Shown: in pieces, positions 19,184-28,732 of the stretch
Layout of the letters: every line of letters starts with the position of its first letter
Position numbering within the stretch: position 1 is the first letter of the stretch
Assembly: GCA_013286085.1 (NCBI GenBank)
Contig: JABDGK010000008.1
Location: 1-60,626 of the forward strand
DNA length: 60,626 bases
Source of the DNA: Gammaproteobacteria bacterium
GTDB lineage: Bacteria > Pseudomonadota > Gammaproteobacteria > DSM-16500
Reading direction: 5' to 3'
Made by a program: the position numbers and the translations under genes
Notes under the pieces: generated by a model
Told to the model about the DNA's origin: nothing
What the model saw: the letters and a program-made list of their open reading frames with translations, nothing else
The model's database searches: none

Positions 19184-21403
19184 TTAACGATTTCTAGGTT
19201 GCATTAATTGACTACCTAACTGTTGTTCTGCTGCAAGATCGTGATTCGATTTAAATTGCTCTAGCAATTCCGCCATGCGTTGGAAGTTAGCGGCTGCCTG
19301 TTGTCTCACTAACCCTCTCTTATTCTCTTTTAATCGCGTCTTATCACCTCTTACCATGGCTCCTACACTGCCAGCAATCTTGAGATTCGTGATCGAATAT
19401 CGCTGAGCCAAATAACTTGCCAGCGTTTCAATATGCTGTTTGGTAAGATTTGCACTTTTTGGTTTGTATCTCTCTGCATCGACATCAAATGCAGGATAAA
19501 GACTTTTAATATCCAATTTAATAATATCTCCGATCGACATCTTAAATAACCCCCGCGGCTGGCCTTCATTATACAAAACTTGCAAAAAAATCGGATCAAA
19601 AGAATTCGTATGAAAGCCATCATCTTTTTTGTGTCTTGCAAAAAATATATTAATTATATTCGCCGCATCTAAAAAAGTTTTTACGTTGGGATTAAAAAGA
19701 TTGGTAATAAGGTCCAAAACCTCTTTTTTCCCCGAATCACCATGATGGAACATATGCATCAATCCAGCATCTTGTGGATTGAAATAAAACTTAGCCGCAT
19801 GCAACACTTCTGCACGCAATAAATTAATGATTGGCATCTCTATCTGCTTTGCTGCATCCATTTGCAATTGCAGCATATTGGATTGGGCTTGTTGGTATTC
19901 TCGTTGTAAACTGTCATATTGCGTGATTTTAGCTTGATATTCCACTATCTGCGCTGGATCTTTAATAATGTCAGCAATTTTAGGTGGCAATGCTAACTGC
20001 AGCAACATGGAATCAATATAGTCTTTAAATGCCATCTGGCGTGGATTCTTTGCATCAATAGACGAATTCAATTTCATCAATAGAGATAAAATGGTTCTTT
20101 CCTCAAGAATACTGTCTATTTGCGCGCTATCTAATCTATCTTTTATGATATTTTTGTTAGAAAATATCCTAAAAATTGCTTTTATAGCTTGAACAGTAAG
20201 TTCATCAATTTGCATCACTTCATGAATGTTATTAAAAAATTCCTGTACCGCTGCCTCTGAAAAATTGGTATAAATTGCATTATTTAGATTAGTGCGAATT
20301 TTTTCTGCAAAATTTTCTAATAAAGTAGAGTCTGCTTGTGATAATTTAATATCACTCAGCACTCTCTGATAATAATTAAATGCTCTACCGTAGGCTTCTT
20401 TAATTTTTGAATCTTTAATATATGGAAAATGATCATCTGCTTTCTTAGGTGCTAAATCCGGTAAGGCGTTATACAAAGAATCCTGGTCAGATGATAAACG
20501 GAAATACTGATTATCACGAAATGCAATCATCGCTTGTTCAAATTCGGCGAAATTTCTATAATTTGATAAAAGTAACTTCTCCAACGATATTATTTTATTG
20601 GCTTGCTTAGCCGTTAAAAGACAAAACTCAACATTTTTTTCTTTCTGATTTTTAAATCCCAGTGTCGTAGTTGCAAGCGTGGTCAGGTTTCCTGAAAACT
20701 TTTCCGAAAATATCTTAGTTTTTAAAGCCAACAACCATTGTTCGACTAATTCATCATTGGTTGATGCACTGCCTGTGTAATACTGATAATTTTCATAAAA
20801 TTTCTTGCGCAAATACTCGATGATAACGCCTTTATAATAATCGCGAGCCAGTTTCAATTTCTCCGCCGTCCCCAACTGACTTTCGTAACCATCTTTTAAA
20901 ACATGGATAATGCCATTACGTAAAACAGCAGTCTGATGTGAAGTAATAAAATCTTCTTTGGCGTCTTCACTACTGGCGGAAATAGAAGAAGATGACGATG
21001 ATGATGCAGAGGAGTTATATAAACGATACTCGTGTAAAGCGCTGAGAAACGAATTATTAGGGTTCTTATCGACTAAAGTATTAAACTGTTCCCTAATATT
21101 ATTTTCTTCAGCTTGCTCGGTATTTCTAGCAATATACGCTGTGATTTTCGCCCTAATCTGCTGCTTGATTGATGCAAGAATATGCACATCTTCATTGAGC
21201 TGCTTGATAGCGGCAACTTCTTCACCTAGCTTTTCTTCACTTTCTTGAAATTCAGCTTGTTTGCGATAACAAGCATCTAGCTTGCTCTTGAAGTCTGGAA
21301 ATTTATTTAATTCTGCGATGATAAATCCATCTGGCACTTTAGCACGTGCTTGAATCTCTGCATCGGTCATCTCGTTAGGTGCTTTTGATGATGAACTTGA
21401 CAT
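19184..21403 (-). CDS. Coiled-coil orphan protein, 739 residues, paralogous at its C-terminus to the next gene
   Basis: No known family. The protein is mostly predicted helix, with charged heptad-like stretches (residues 30-110 and 485-525) and a Ser-run near 132-145 (YNSSASSSSSSSISASS). Residues about 545-630 match the neighbouring protein: HMFHHGDSGKKEVLDL, NPNVKTFLDAANIINIFF, HTNSFDPIFLQVLYNEG and PRGLFK align with its MHHKDEGGEQ, NPNIKT..GLQIINHLF, HKNSFVSQLMAVLFSEG and PKGLFR. No signal peptide or membrane segment is present. The gene starts 15 bases after the preceding stop, so the two are probably one operon. An effector or structural role is possible, but neither is shown by the sequence. 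Confidence 0.75.
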   Translation of the reverse strand: MSSSSSKAPNEMTDAEIQARAKVPDGFIIAELNKFPDFKSKLDACYRKQAEFQESEEKLGEEVAAIKQLNEDVHILASIKQQIRAKITAYIARNTEQAEENNIREQFNTLVDKNPNNSFLSALHEYRLYNSSASSSSSSSISASSEDAKEDFITSHQTAVLRNGIIHVLKDGYESQLGTAEKLKLARDYYKGVIIEYLRKKFYENYQYYTGSASTNDELVEQWLLALKTKIFSEKFSGNLTTLATTTLGFKNQKEKNVEFCLLTAKQANKIISLEKLLLSNYRNFAEFEQAMIAFRDNQYFRLSSDQDSLYNALPDLAPKKADDHFPYIKDSKIKEAYGRAFNYYQRVLSDIKLSQADSTLLENFAEKIRTNLNNAIYTNFSEAAVQEFFNNIHEVMQIDELTVQAIKAIFRIFSNKNIIKDRLDSAQIDSILEERTILSLLMKLNSSIDAKNPRQMAFKDYIDSMLLQLALPPKIADIIKDPAQIVEYQAKITQYDSLQREYQQAQSNMLQLQMDAAKQIEMPIINLLRAEVLHAAKFYFNPQDAGLMHMFHHGDSGKKEVLDLITNLFNPNVKTFLDAANIINIFFARHKKDDGFHTNSFDPIFLQVLYNEGQPRGLFKMSIGDIIKLDIKSLYPAFDVDAERYKPKSANLTKQHIETLASYLAQRYSITNLKIAGSVGAMVRGDKTRLKENKRGLVRQQAAANFQRMAELLEQFKSNHDLAAEQQLGSQLMQPRNR

Positions 21404-21418
21404 ATTAATACCTAACCA

Positions 21419-23335
21419 TTATTTGTTTTCCGGTGGTGATGAACTAGAACTTTGTTCTAGCTTGTCACTCTGTTGATATACTTTTGCCAGGAGTACTTGC
21501 AAATAGGCGCTTACCTGGTTTAATACGACAATTTTTGTTTCTTCATTCCATCTCGAATTACCTATTAACTTATCTGCAACCACTCCCTTAATATCACTTT
21601 TCGAATAATTCTCGCTAACAACTAATGCCTGATTGGCTTCCCAGCGGAATAATCCCTTGGGATTTCCCTCACTGAATAAAACTGCCATCAATTGACTGAC
21701 AAATGAATTCTTATGCAATCCGCCTGGTTTTGCATCAAATAGATGATTAATAATTTGCAGCCCCTGCTGGGAAGTTTTGATATTTGGATTACGCAATTGC
21801 TGCATGAAGCCCATAATGATGCCTTGTTCTCCACCTTCATCTTTATGGTGCATAACATGCAACCGATTTTTTAAAAATCCTCTTTTTTTTGATCTAGTAT
21901 AAATTTTGTGAGTTAGTTCCATTTGATAACGCAGAATTTGTAGTAAATGTGCGTCTAATATCGCAGCTTTCTTTTCTTTCACATTGGCTTCTTGATTTAA
22001 GATCGCTGAGATTTGTTGAGAGACTTCTTCAAATTTTACTTCTTCTTGAAGAGCAAATTCTTTTTGGATACTCGCCCTCAATGCTTGGTGAATGCGATCT
22101 TCTGCTGCTGGAACGGGTGCTGTGTTAACAAATTTTTTGACTGCATCTCGTAGCTCTGAATCATTTTTATGTTCAGCGCTTTCAATTTGTCGTAATGATT
22201 TAATATAGGAATCGCTATTTTCAAGTTGTGATTTCTCATTTTGTTGACGACTATCACTGAATATTTTAGTAAGCTTAATAATACCTTGAATATCTGCCTC
22301 TACCAATGCCGGCAATTTTTTTAGTTCTGTAATAAATTCATCGTCATCATGCGCAGGGCGTCTTATACCCATCATAACAGGTAATAAATTATCTAAATTT
22401 TGCATTGCTTTGTTACCTGCTAAGCCTGCTTCCTCTTGTTGTCTGACTATTTTTAAATTAGCTTGATACTGATCATAATCTATTAATTTTTTCTTCTTAT
22501 CACCAGCAATGTTAACTGGAAACAAATCTTGGCGAGCTGCCTCGATATCTGGCATTTGTGCGTATAACGACCGGTTATTTGCACTGGCGATTTTATTGCG
22601 AAACTCCGTTATTTTTTCTTCTAACTTAGCAAAACTTTGATTTTCTTCACCTAAGATTTTTATTAGATCTACCATATTTCTTTTATCTTCCTCGGTGATT
22701 TTCTTTTCTTTTGCAAGCCGTTGCAAATGCTTGTCGAGATCCGGTCTATATTTTTTTGCTTCAACAGAAATTGCTAATGGGATTTCTGTCACGAGATCTT
22801 GCATTTCTGCCTCAATTTGCTCTGGCTGAACAGAATGAGCTTGCATCGTAGCTTGTAAGAAATTAATCGTCATCTGTTGGTAATATTGAATAGTGATCTT
22901 GACTTTCATTATTGAAGAATTTTTCTCTAACACTTGTTGTTTTATATAGTCTTTCATTATCCCGGTATAAGATTGTTGTAAATCTTCCCAAGATCGATTG
23001 ATATTATCACCAGCATTATCTACATAGGTACTGAATGTACTGCGACTTCCCAACAGTGAGGGTTTAACTAACGCATCAATCTCTTGCTGTGCCTTTTTGG
23101 CAACAAAGCGCATGGTAGAGTTATTTAATATCTCATCTAAATGGATACGCGTATCGGCATCCTGCTGTTGCGCATTCAACCGCGTCGTTAGTCTTTGCAA
23201 TTCAGTTTGTTGTTCTGCAAGTGCTTTTTCTAATGCGGCTAGTTCTTCTTGTTCTAGCCGCGCAGCAGGTTCGATGCGTCGATAAATGTCATTGACGTCT
23301 ACTTTTAATGCATCATGGCCATGACCACCAAACAT
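21419..23335 (-). CDS. Coiled-coil orphan protein, 638 residues, first gene of the paralogous pair
   Basis: No known family. ATG 23335 follows AGGGGT. The N-terminus MFGGHGHDALKV leads straight into a long coiled coil (residues 18-60, EEQ/LQRL-rich). Further helical segments are rich in Lys, Glu and Gln. The C-terminal part (about 490-570) carries the shared domain described for the 19184-21403 gene, here preceded by a basic stretch (RSKKRGFLKNRLHVMHH). The tail ends in a Ser-run (QSSSSSPPENK). The low-complexity tail, long coiled coil and orphan status resemble effectors of intracellular bacteria, but that is inference. Repeat C lies about 130 bases upstream. Confidence 0.75.
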   Translation of the reverse strand: MFGGHGHDALKVDVNDIYRRIEPAARLEQEELAALEKALAEQQTELQRLTTRLNAQQQDADTRIHLDEILNNSTMRFVAKKAQQEIDALVKPSLLGSRSTFSTYVDNAGDNINRSWEDLQQSYTGIMKDYIKQQVLEKNSSIMKVKITIQYYQQMTINFLQATMQAHSVQPEQIEAEMQDLVTEIPLAISVEAKKYRPDLDKHLQRLAKEKKITEEDKRNMVDLIKILGEENQSFAKLEEKITEFRNKIASANNRSLYAQMPDIEAARQDLFPVNIAGDKKKKLIDYDQYQANLKIVRQQEEAGLAGNKAMQNLDNLLPVMMGIRRPAHDDDEFITELKKLPALVEADIQGIIKLTKIFSDSRQQNEKSQLENSDSYIKSLRQIESAEHKNDSELRDAVKKFVNTAPVPAAEDRIHQALRASIQKEFALQEEVKFEEVSQQISAILNQEANVKEKKAAILDAHLLQILRYQMELTHKIYTRSKKRGFLKNRLHVMHHKDEGGEQGIIMGFMQQLRNPNIKTSQQGLQIINHLFDAKPGGLHKNSFVSQLMAVLFSEGNPKGLFRWEANQALVVSENYSKSDIKGVVADKLIGNSRWNEETKIVVLNQVSAYLQVLLAKVYQQSDKLEQSSSSSPPENK

Positions 23336-23468
23336 ATCACTACCCCTCTGGGCTTACCGCATTATTCATAATAATGAACTAGTTACCTTTAAGTGTAGTC
23401 TATCTTCATTAAAATGGGGGGAATCATAAAAATAACTAATTATTTCAGTTGGTTATAATCATTACGCT

Positions 23469-23542
23469 GTTACCGAGCCACGACCGTTAGGGAGTGTTAC
23501 TGGAAGGTCGGTGACACTCCCTAACGGTCGTGGCTCGGTAAC
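23469..23542. repeat. Palindromic repeat family C, copy 1
   Basis: Near-perfect arms GTTACCGAGCCACGACCGTT.. and the reverse complement enclose a short centre. A second, more diverged copy is at 54898-54965. It lies between divergent genes. Confidence 0.88.
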
Positions 23543-23599
23543 AACAGCAACAGTCCCTCCTGGAGCTGGATTTATGATATAGTAGCCCACTTTTTATTG

Positions 23600-24547
23600 A
23601 TGCCTAAAACAATGCTAGCTAATGCCACCATTAATGCAATTTATCTTGCCGATCCCACCCATCTGACTGAATTATGTGATGAACTGGGTGATGTCAGCCA
23701 TGTGATTGAAAATCTGGTTTTTTCGCCCATGGTGAAACAAGATATTTGTTTTGCACGCGATGTTTGGCTAGAACCGCAGATTGTCACTTTCAATTCTATC
23801 TCTGAAGCGGTTAAATTATTACGAGCAGCAGGAAAATATTGGTATTTATACCCACTGGAAAATATCCGTCGCTCACGCTTAATAGAAGCTGAGTTACGTA
23901 ACTTACCGCTTCTCACTCACACATTTCCATTACAAGAAGCAATTCCGGCAATAGGTTGCTTTACCCTACTCGATAAAAATACCCTGGTGTACAGCGCCAA
24001 ACGCTGGAAAAAAGCACCCTTAGGTGATTTTCAATTTATTGAAGATAAAACCAACCCACCCAATCGCGCTTATTTAAAGCTGTGGGAAGCGCTATCGTTA
24101 GGTGATATCTATCCATCAGCGGGCGACACAGCACTCGATCTAGGAGCATCTCCGGGCGGCTGGACCTATGTCATGCAAACACTCGGAACAAAAATCACCG
24201 CCGTCGACAAAGCACCCTTAGAACCTAGAATCGCGAAGCTACCGAATGTCACTTTTCTACAACAAAGTGCTTTTGCCTTAAATCCAGCGGATCTCAAACA
24301 CCCTGTTGACTGGGTACTGTGTGATGTTGCCTGTTATCCCGAACGCACATATGAATTAATCATGCAGTGGATAAACTCAGGTAACGCCAAGCATTTAATT
24401 TTTACGATCAAGCTACAAGGCAAAACAGATATCGCAACGCTGGAGAAATTTAAAAAAATTCCCGGTGGACGTGTGATTCACTTATTTTATAACAAACACG
24501 AAGCTACTTTTTTCTATCCCGAACCAACACAACTACAGATTGGATAA
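23600..24547 (+). CDS. SAM-dependent 2'-O-ribose methyltransferase, RlmM-like
   Basis: This 315-residue protein resembles the 23S rRNA 2'-O-ribose methyltransferase RlmM (FtsJ fold). The SAM-binding motif is LDLGASPGGWTYVMQ near residue 180, followed by AVDKAPL. The likely catalytic residues of the K-D-K-E type are in VLCDVACYPER (Asp), IFTIKLQGK (Lys) and NKHEATFFYP (Glu). The N-terminal half is divergent and the protein is shorter than typical RlmM (about 360), so an exact C2498 role is not certain. ATG 23600 was chosen over the TTG directly before it. The stop is just before the rlmI start, giving a two-gene rRNA modification unit. Confidence 0.8.
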   Translation: MPKTMLANATINAIYLADPTHLTELCDELGDVSHVIENLVFSPMVKQDICFARDVWLEPQIVTFNSISEAVKLLRAAGKYWYLYPLENIRRSRLIEAELRNLPLLTHTFPLQEAIPAIGCFTLLDKNTLVYSAKRWKKAPLGDFQFIEDKTNPPNRAYLKLWEALSLGDIYPSAGDTALDLGASPGGWTYVMQTLGTKITAVDKAPLEPRIAKLPNVTFLQQSAFALNPADLKHPVDWVLCDVACYPERTYELIMQWINSGNAKHLIFTIKLQGKTDIATLEKFKKIPGGRVIHLFYNKHEATFFYPEPTQLQIG

Positions 24548-24551
24548 CGTT

Positions 24552-25757
24552 ATGGATTTAGCAAATTTACGTCTCAAAAAAAATGAAGATCGCCGTCTGC
24601 GTGCGGGGCATGTGTGGATTTACAGTAATGAAATTGATACCAAAACCACGCCTCTTAAAAATTTTCAACCGGGTCAAGAAGTCCGTGTTGAGGCAGCCGA
24701 TAAAACCTTTCTGGGTATTGCTTACATCAATCCACAATCACTGATTTCCGCACGCTTAATTAGTCGACATACGAAAGACCGTTTTGATGTCGCTCTCATT
24801 TCACAGCGCTTACAAGATGCCTTGCAATGGCGTGAGCGTTTTTACCCAAAACCTTTTTATCGTCTGGTGTTTGGTGAAAGCGATGGTCTGCCAGGATTAG
24901 TCATGGATCGTTTTGGTAATCATCTCGTTGTGCAAATTAATACGGCTGGCATGGAAACCAAAAAAGCGGATATCCTTACTGCCATTCAAACGGTGATGCC
25001 TGACATAGAGTCAGTGCTATTCCGTAATGACAGTCCATCACGCTTACACGAAGGCTTAACATTGTATGTAGAAGCAGGTTTTGGAACGCCACCCGAACGA
25101 GTAGAATTAGAAGAAAATAATACGTTATTTTCAGCGCCACTCTGGGAAGGCCAAAAAACCGGCTGGTTTTACGATCATCGATTAAACCGCGCAAGGCTAC
25201 TAGACTATGTTGCCGATAAAGACGTATTGGATGTATTTAGTTATCTGGGTGGCTGGGGTTTGCAAGCGGCGAAATTTGGTGCGAGTAGCGTAACGTGTGT
25301 TGATGCTTCCGCCATTGCCGCGGAATGGATTAGCAAAAATGCTGCATTAAATTCAGTTGCCGATAAAGTCGATGTTATTTGTGATGACGCCTTTGATGCC
25401 TTAAAAAAATTACATCAAGCAGGGAAAAAATTTGATGTGATTATTCTTGACCCGCCCGCGTTTGTAAAAAAACAAAAAGATAAAAAAGAAGGCTTGCTGG
25501 CTTACCAACGCATGAATGAAATTGCCTTAAAACTATTGACTCCCAGTGGCATCGTGGCATCGTGTTCTTGCTCCATGCATGTGGAATACCATGATTTATT
25601 ACAAGCCATACGTCGCGCCAGTTTACAGGCTCACTGTGATATTCACATTGTCGAACGCGGCCATCAAGCACAAGATCATCCTGTGCACGTAGCCATTCCA
25701 GAAACAGATTACTTAAAAATGATTATTGTCAGAAAATTGGCTGTGCATACACCATGA
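24552..25757 (+). CDS. rlmI: 23S rRNA m5C1962 methyltransferase RlmI
   Basis: This 401-residue enzyme methylates a cytosine of 23S rRNA with SAM. An N-terminal PUA domain (residues 1-75, LKKNEDRRLRAGHVWIYSNEI) precedes the Rossmann methyltransferase domain. The latter has QKTGWFYDHRLNR near 205, VLDVFSYLGGWGLQAAKFGA, the acidic loop CVDAS, the substrate motif VIILDPPAFVKKQ near 305, and the cysteine-bearing ASCSCSMHV near 345. ATG 24552 is preferred over the in-frame TTG at 24540 that lies inside the upstream gene. Length matches the family. Confidence 0.93.
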   Translation: MDLANLRLKKNEDRRLRAGHVWIYSNEIDTKTTPLKNFQPGQEVRVEAADKTFLGIAYINPQSLISARLISRHTKDRFDVALISQRLQDALQWRERFYPKPFYRLVFGESDGLPGLVMDRFGNHLVVQINTAGMETKKADILTAIQTVMPDIESVLFRNDSPSRLHEGLTLYVEAGFGTPPERVELEENNTLFSAPLWEGQKTGWFYDHRLNRARLLDYVADKDVLDVFSYLGGWGLQAAKFGASSVTCVDASAIAAEWISKNAALNSVADKVDVICDDAFDALKKLHQAGKKFDVIILDPPAFVKKQKDKKEGLLAYQRMNEIALKLLTPSGIVASCSCSMHVEYHDLLQAIRRASLQAHCDIHIVERGHQAQDHPVHVAIPETDYLKMIIVRKLAVHTP

Positions 25758-25772
25758 TGGGAAAAATAACCC

Positions 25773-27005
25773 GTGAAATACCTTATTGATTTATCGATTT
25801 TTCGCCGCAATAAAAATTTTTCGCTGATTTTTATCGGCCAATTCGTATCGTTATTCGGGACCATGATTACATCAGTCGCGTTACCGTTTCAGATATATTC
25901 CTTAACGCACTCTACATTAATGGTGGGGTTGTTAAGTTTATTTCAATTAATTCCACTGATATTTACAGCGTTATTGGGCGGCGTGTATGCGGACCGGTAT
26001 AATCGTCGCGTGATGCTTTTAATAGCCGAAATGGCGTTATTTTTTGGTTGTTTGTTACTAGCATTCAATACGTATCAATGGCATAACATTGCTGTTATTT
26101 TCATTGTAGCAACCATCATGTCAGCACTCACTGGGTTTCATCGCCCGGCATTAGACAGTATCATTCAGCAAATTGTCGCAAAAAAAGATTTACCCACGGT
26201 TAGCGCGATTGGCACCTTTAAGTTTAGTGTTGGCATGATCGTTGGGCCCGCCATCGGCGGCATTATTATTGCAAAATATGGGATTGTCTTTACTTATGTA
26301 TTTGATGCACTCACGTTTTTTATTTCTGTCTTCGCTATTGGATTCGTAAAAAATATTGCCTCGCCATTCTATGAAAAAAGTGAAACCGCCTATCAGGCGT
26401 TAAAAGTTGGGATTCAATATGCCAGTTCGCGACAGGATCTTATTGGAACATATTTAGTTGACTTTACGGCAATGATTTTTGGTATGCCAAATGCATTATT
26501 TCCTGCGATTGCTAGCCAATTTGGTGGGCCACAAGTGCTGGGTTTGCTTTATTCAGCGCCGGCTGTCGGTGCGCTTTTTGTCTCATTTTACGGTCACTGG
26601 ACACGTTTTCCCTATCATGGTCGTGCCATCGCGCTGTCTGCCATGTTATGGGGAGTTGCCATTATTTTTTTTGGTCTATCAACACATTTATATATCGCGT
26701 TATTTTTTCTGATGATTGCGGGAATCATGGATGCATTAAGCGGCATCTATCGTAGTGTCATGTGGAATCAAACCATTCCTAACCATTTTCGCGGCAGATT
26801 AGCGGGAATTGAAATGATTAGTTATTTAAGCGGGCCGCGATTAGGCGACACAGAAGCAGGCTTAGTTGCCGCTGCATTGGGTGTCACTACATCAATTGTT
26901 TTGGGTGGTGTTTTGTGTGTGGTCAGTGTCGCACTCTGTAGTTATTGTCTGCCAAAATTTTGGAATTATAAAATGAAGCAGGATATTGAAATTTTGCAGA
27001 AATAA
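25773..27005 (+). CDS. MFS exporter, EntS/DHA3-like
   Basis: This 410-residue protein of the major facilitator superfamily has about 12 membrane segments. IGQFVSLFGTMITSVALPFQIY and LLGGVYADRYNRRVML (the motif-A loop between segments 2 and 3) are characteristic of the DHA3 drug/siderophore exporter branch that includes EntS. GTG 25773 follows GGGAAAA, 15 bases after rlmI. No siderophore genes are nearby, so the cargo is unknown. A second in-frame loop (WNQTIPNHFRGRLAGIEM) repeats the family's mid-protein motif. Confidence 0.87.
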   Translation: MKYLIDLSIFRRNKNFSLIFIGQFVSLFGTMITSVALPFQIYSLTHSTLMVGLLSLFQLIPLIFTALLGGVYADRYNRRVMLLIAEMALFFGCLLLAFNTYQWHNIAVIFIVATIMSALTGFHRPALDSIIQQIVAKKDLPTVSAIGTFKFSVGMIVGPAIGGIIIAKYGIVFTYVFDALTFFISVFAIGFVKNIASPFYEKSETAYQALKVGIQYASSRQDLIGTYLVDFTAMIFGMPNALFPAIASQFGGPQVLGLLYSAPAVGALFVSFYGHWTRFPYHGRAIALSAMLWGVAIIFFGLSTHLYIALFFLMIAGIMDALSGIYRSVMWNQTIPNHFRGRLAGIEMISYLSGPRLGDTEAGLVAAALGVTTSIVLGGVLCVVSVALCSYCLPKFWNYKMKQDIEILQK

Positions 27006-27007
27006 TT

Positions 27008-27031
27008 CAGGGAAGGTGTTTTCACACCTTC
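27008..27031 (-). terminator. Hairpin between the MFS gene and the small peptide gene
   Basis: AGGGAAGGTG / CACCTTCCCT forms a stem of about ten pairs with a four-base loop. It lies just after the MFS stop on the + strand and 17 bases beyond the small-peptide stop on the - strand. Neither side has a perfect U-run. It may serve both convergent transcripts. Confidence 0.6.
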
Positions 27032-27047
27032 CCTGCTTGATACGTTC

Positions 27048-27092
27048 TTACTTTTTCTTTGTTTTCGTAGCTTTTTTCTTTTTAGCTGGCAT
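27048..27092 (-). CDS. 14-residue Lys-rich small protein
   Basis: The frame reads MPAKKKKATKTKKK and ends at TAA (27050-27048). The case for a real gene rests on its signals: AAGGAG eight bases before the ATG, a near-consensus promoter about 50-75 bases upstream (-10 TATAAT, -35 TTCACA) and a hairpin after the stop. Nine of the 14 residues are lysine. The composition resembles tails of histone-H1-like proteins such as the one encoded at 48866-49483. Function is unknown. DNA or RNA binding is a guess from charge, and a leader-peptide role is also possible. Confidence 0.6.
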   Translation of the reverse strand: MPAKKKKATKTKKK

Positions 27093-27140
27093 GGTGTCTC
27101 TCCTTAAAAGAAATTGGATGAAAACAGATTGAACAATTTA

Positions 27141-27168
27141 ATTATATACCTTTATTTCGATTTGTGAA
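27141..27168 (-). promoter_or_regulatory. Sigma70-type promoter of the small Lys-rich peptide
   Basis: On the - strand, TTCACA (27168-27163), a 16-base spacer and TATAAT (27146-27141) form a near-consensus promoter. Transcription would start near 27134, leaving a leader of about 40 bases with a strong Shine-Dalgarno. Confidence 0.65.
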
Positions 27169-27257
27169 TAAATAAATAATTTTTCAGTTGACTTTTTCAC
27201 ATCAACGACCTGCGGTTGCGGGTTTTTACTAATATATATTAGGGGTATTTACACAGT

Positions 27258-27293
27258 CGTAGGGTGGACAAAGCGCAGCGTGTCCACCCTACG
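27258..27293. repeat. Palindromic repeat family A, copy 4 (perfect arms)
   Basis: CGTAGGGTGGACA and its exact reverse complement flank AAGCGCAGCG. It sits nine bases beyond the ctpA stop and may act as its 3' hairpin. Confidence 0.9.
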
Positions 27294-27301
27294 AAAATAT
27301 T

Positions 27302-28732
27302 TTAGTTCTGAACTAATGCCGTACCCGTATCCACAGACTTGCTGTTAGCACTCGAAACAGCTTGTAAGATTTTGAAAGCTTCATACAACTGAAAATCTTG
27401 CTGAGCCAAGTCAGTATAATCTGTCATATCGAGGATGGATTTTTTGCCGGGAGAATTGGCATCCGTGTTACTCGCTGCATCAATTGCATTCTTACCTTTC
27501 AAGTGATTTTTTAATTCAAATTCGCGGATAGGCCCTAAAATTAAGGAATCAGGATTACTACCTGTCACTTTCAAGTTTTCTACGACGACATCAGGCTTAA
27601 TACCTTCGCTCTGAATTTGACGACCCGCCGGCGTATAGTATAACGCTGTTGTTAATTTCAATGCATGGAGTTTATCCAGTGGAATAATCGTTTGCACAGA
27701 GCCTTTCCCAAAACTACGAATACCAACGATAATCGCACGATGATAGTCCTGTAATGCACCGGCAACAATTTCTGATGCTGACGCACTACCTTCATTCACG
27801 AGCACAACCAATGGCATGCCTTTTAATATATCGGCAGCATCTGCTTTTGCTTCATACTGCGCATCAGCAACATGTCCTTTAGTATAAACAATTTTTTTAT
27901 CGAATTGTTTGAGGTTTTTACTATCTAAAAATACATTCACAATCTTCACCGCACTTTGTAATAAACCGCCAGGGTTATTACGTAAATCCAACACTAAACC
28001 TTTTAAATGACCGTTTGCATTCGCTTGCAACCCTTGGATCGCTTTCACCATGAGTGCAGGTGTGGGTTCTTGGAATTGACTAACACGTACATAACCATAA
28101 CCATTATCGAGCATTTTACTCTTGACCGTATCAATATGAATAATGTCACGCAACATAGTCAGCTTAATAGGCTTCTCTTGGTTACGACGTAAAATAGTCA
28201 ACGCAATGCTTGAACCTTTTTGGCCGTGAATTTCTTTCACTGCATCATTCAAATTCATATTACTAACAAGCTTATTGTTAATAGCAACAATATAATCGCC
28301 AGGCAACACGCCAGCTTTTGCTGCTGGTGTATCATCTAGCGGACTAATCACTTTAAGAACGTCAAATTCACTGGCTACTTCAATACCAATCCCACCAAAC
28401 TCACCGCTGGTTTCAACCATCAGTGTTTTGTAAGCATCTTCATCTAAATATTCTGAATGGGGATCTAATCCTGACACAATGCCCCGAATCGCATTTTCTA
28501 GGAGTTTTTGTTCATTAATAGGTTTTACATAAAATTCATTTATCAAGGCAATAGCATTCGTGAAACGCGATACGTCAGTTTCTTGCAAAGCAGGCTGCCC
28601 TTGTTCTTTACCACTAGTAGGCGTCGCTGTGGTCGCCTCGGCAGCAAATGCTGAAATAGAAAAGAAACTCAGGATGACAAAAAACAAAGAGGACAGAAAC
28701 CCGATAACTTTATGGTTAGTAGTGGAGTTCAT
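27302..28732 (-). CDS. ctpA: C-terminal processing protease CtpA/Prc family (S41)
   Basis: This is an exported serine protease of 476 residues. It has a signal peptide (about 1-30, ending ISAFAAEA), an N-terminal helical region (DVSRFTNAIALINEFYVKP), and a PDZ domain at about 115-195 (GIGIEVASEFDVLKVISPLDDTPAAKAG, carboxylate-binding loop). The S41 domain carries the nucleophile in VNEGSASASEIVAGAL and the general-base lysine in RSFGKGSVQTIIPL. Members trim C-termini of periplasmic proteins and act in envelope and peptidoglycan turnover. Length is typical of CtpA. ATG 28732 has AGGGAA upstream. The gene diverges from 29119. Confidence 0.93.
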   Translation of the reverse strand: MNSTTNHKVIGFLSSLFFVILSFFSISAFAAEATTATPTSGKEQGQPALQETDVSRFTNAIALINEFYVKPINEQKLLENAIRGIVSGLDPHSEYLDEDAYKTLMVETSGEFGGIGIEVASEFDVLKVISPLDDTPAAKAGVLPGDYIVAINNKLVSNMNLNDAVKEIHGQKGSSIALTILRRNQEKPIKLTMLRDIIHIDTVKSKMLDNGYGYVRVSQFQEPTPALMVKAIQGLQANANGHLKGLVLDLRNNPGGLLQSAVKIVNVFLDSKNLKQFDKKIVYTKGHVADAQYEAKADAADILKGMPLVVLVNEGSASASEIVAGALQDYHRAIIVGIRSFGKGSVQTIIPLDKLHALKLTTALYYTPAGRQIQSEGIKPDVVVENLKVTGSNPDSLILGPIREFELKNHLKGKNAIDAASNTDANSPGKKSILDMTDYTDLAQQDFQLYEAFKILQAVSSANSKSVDTGTALVQN

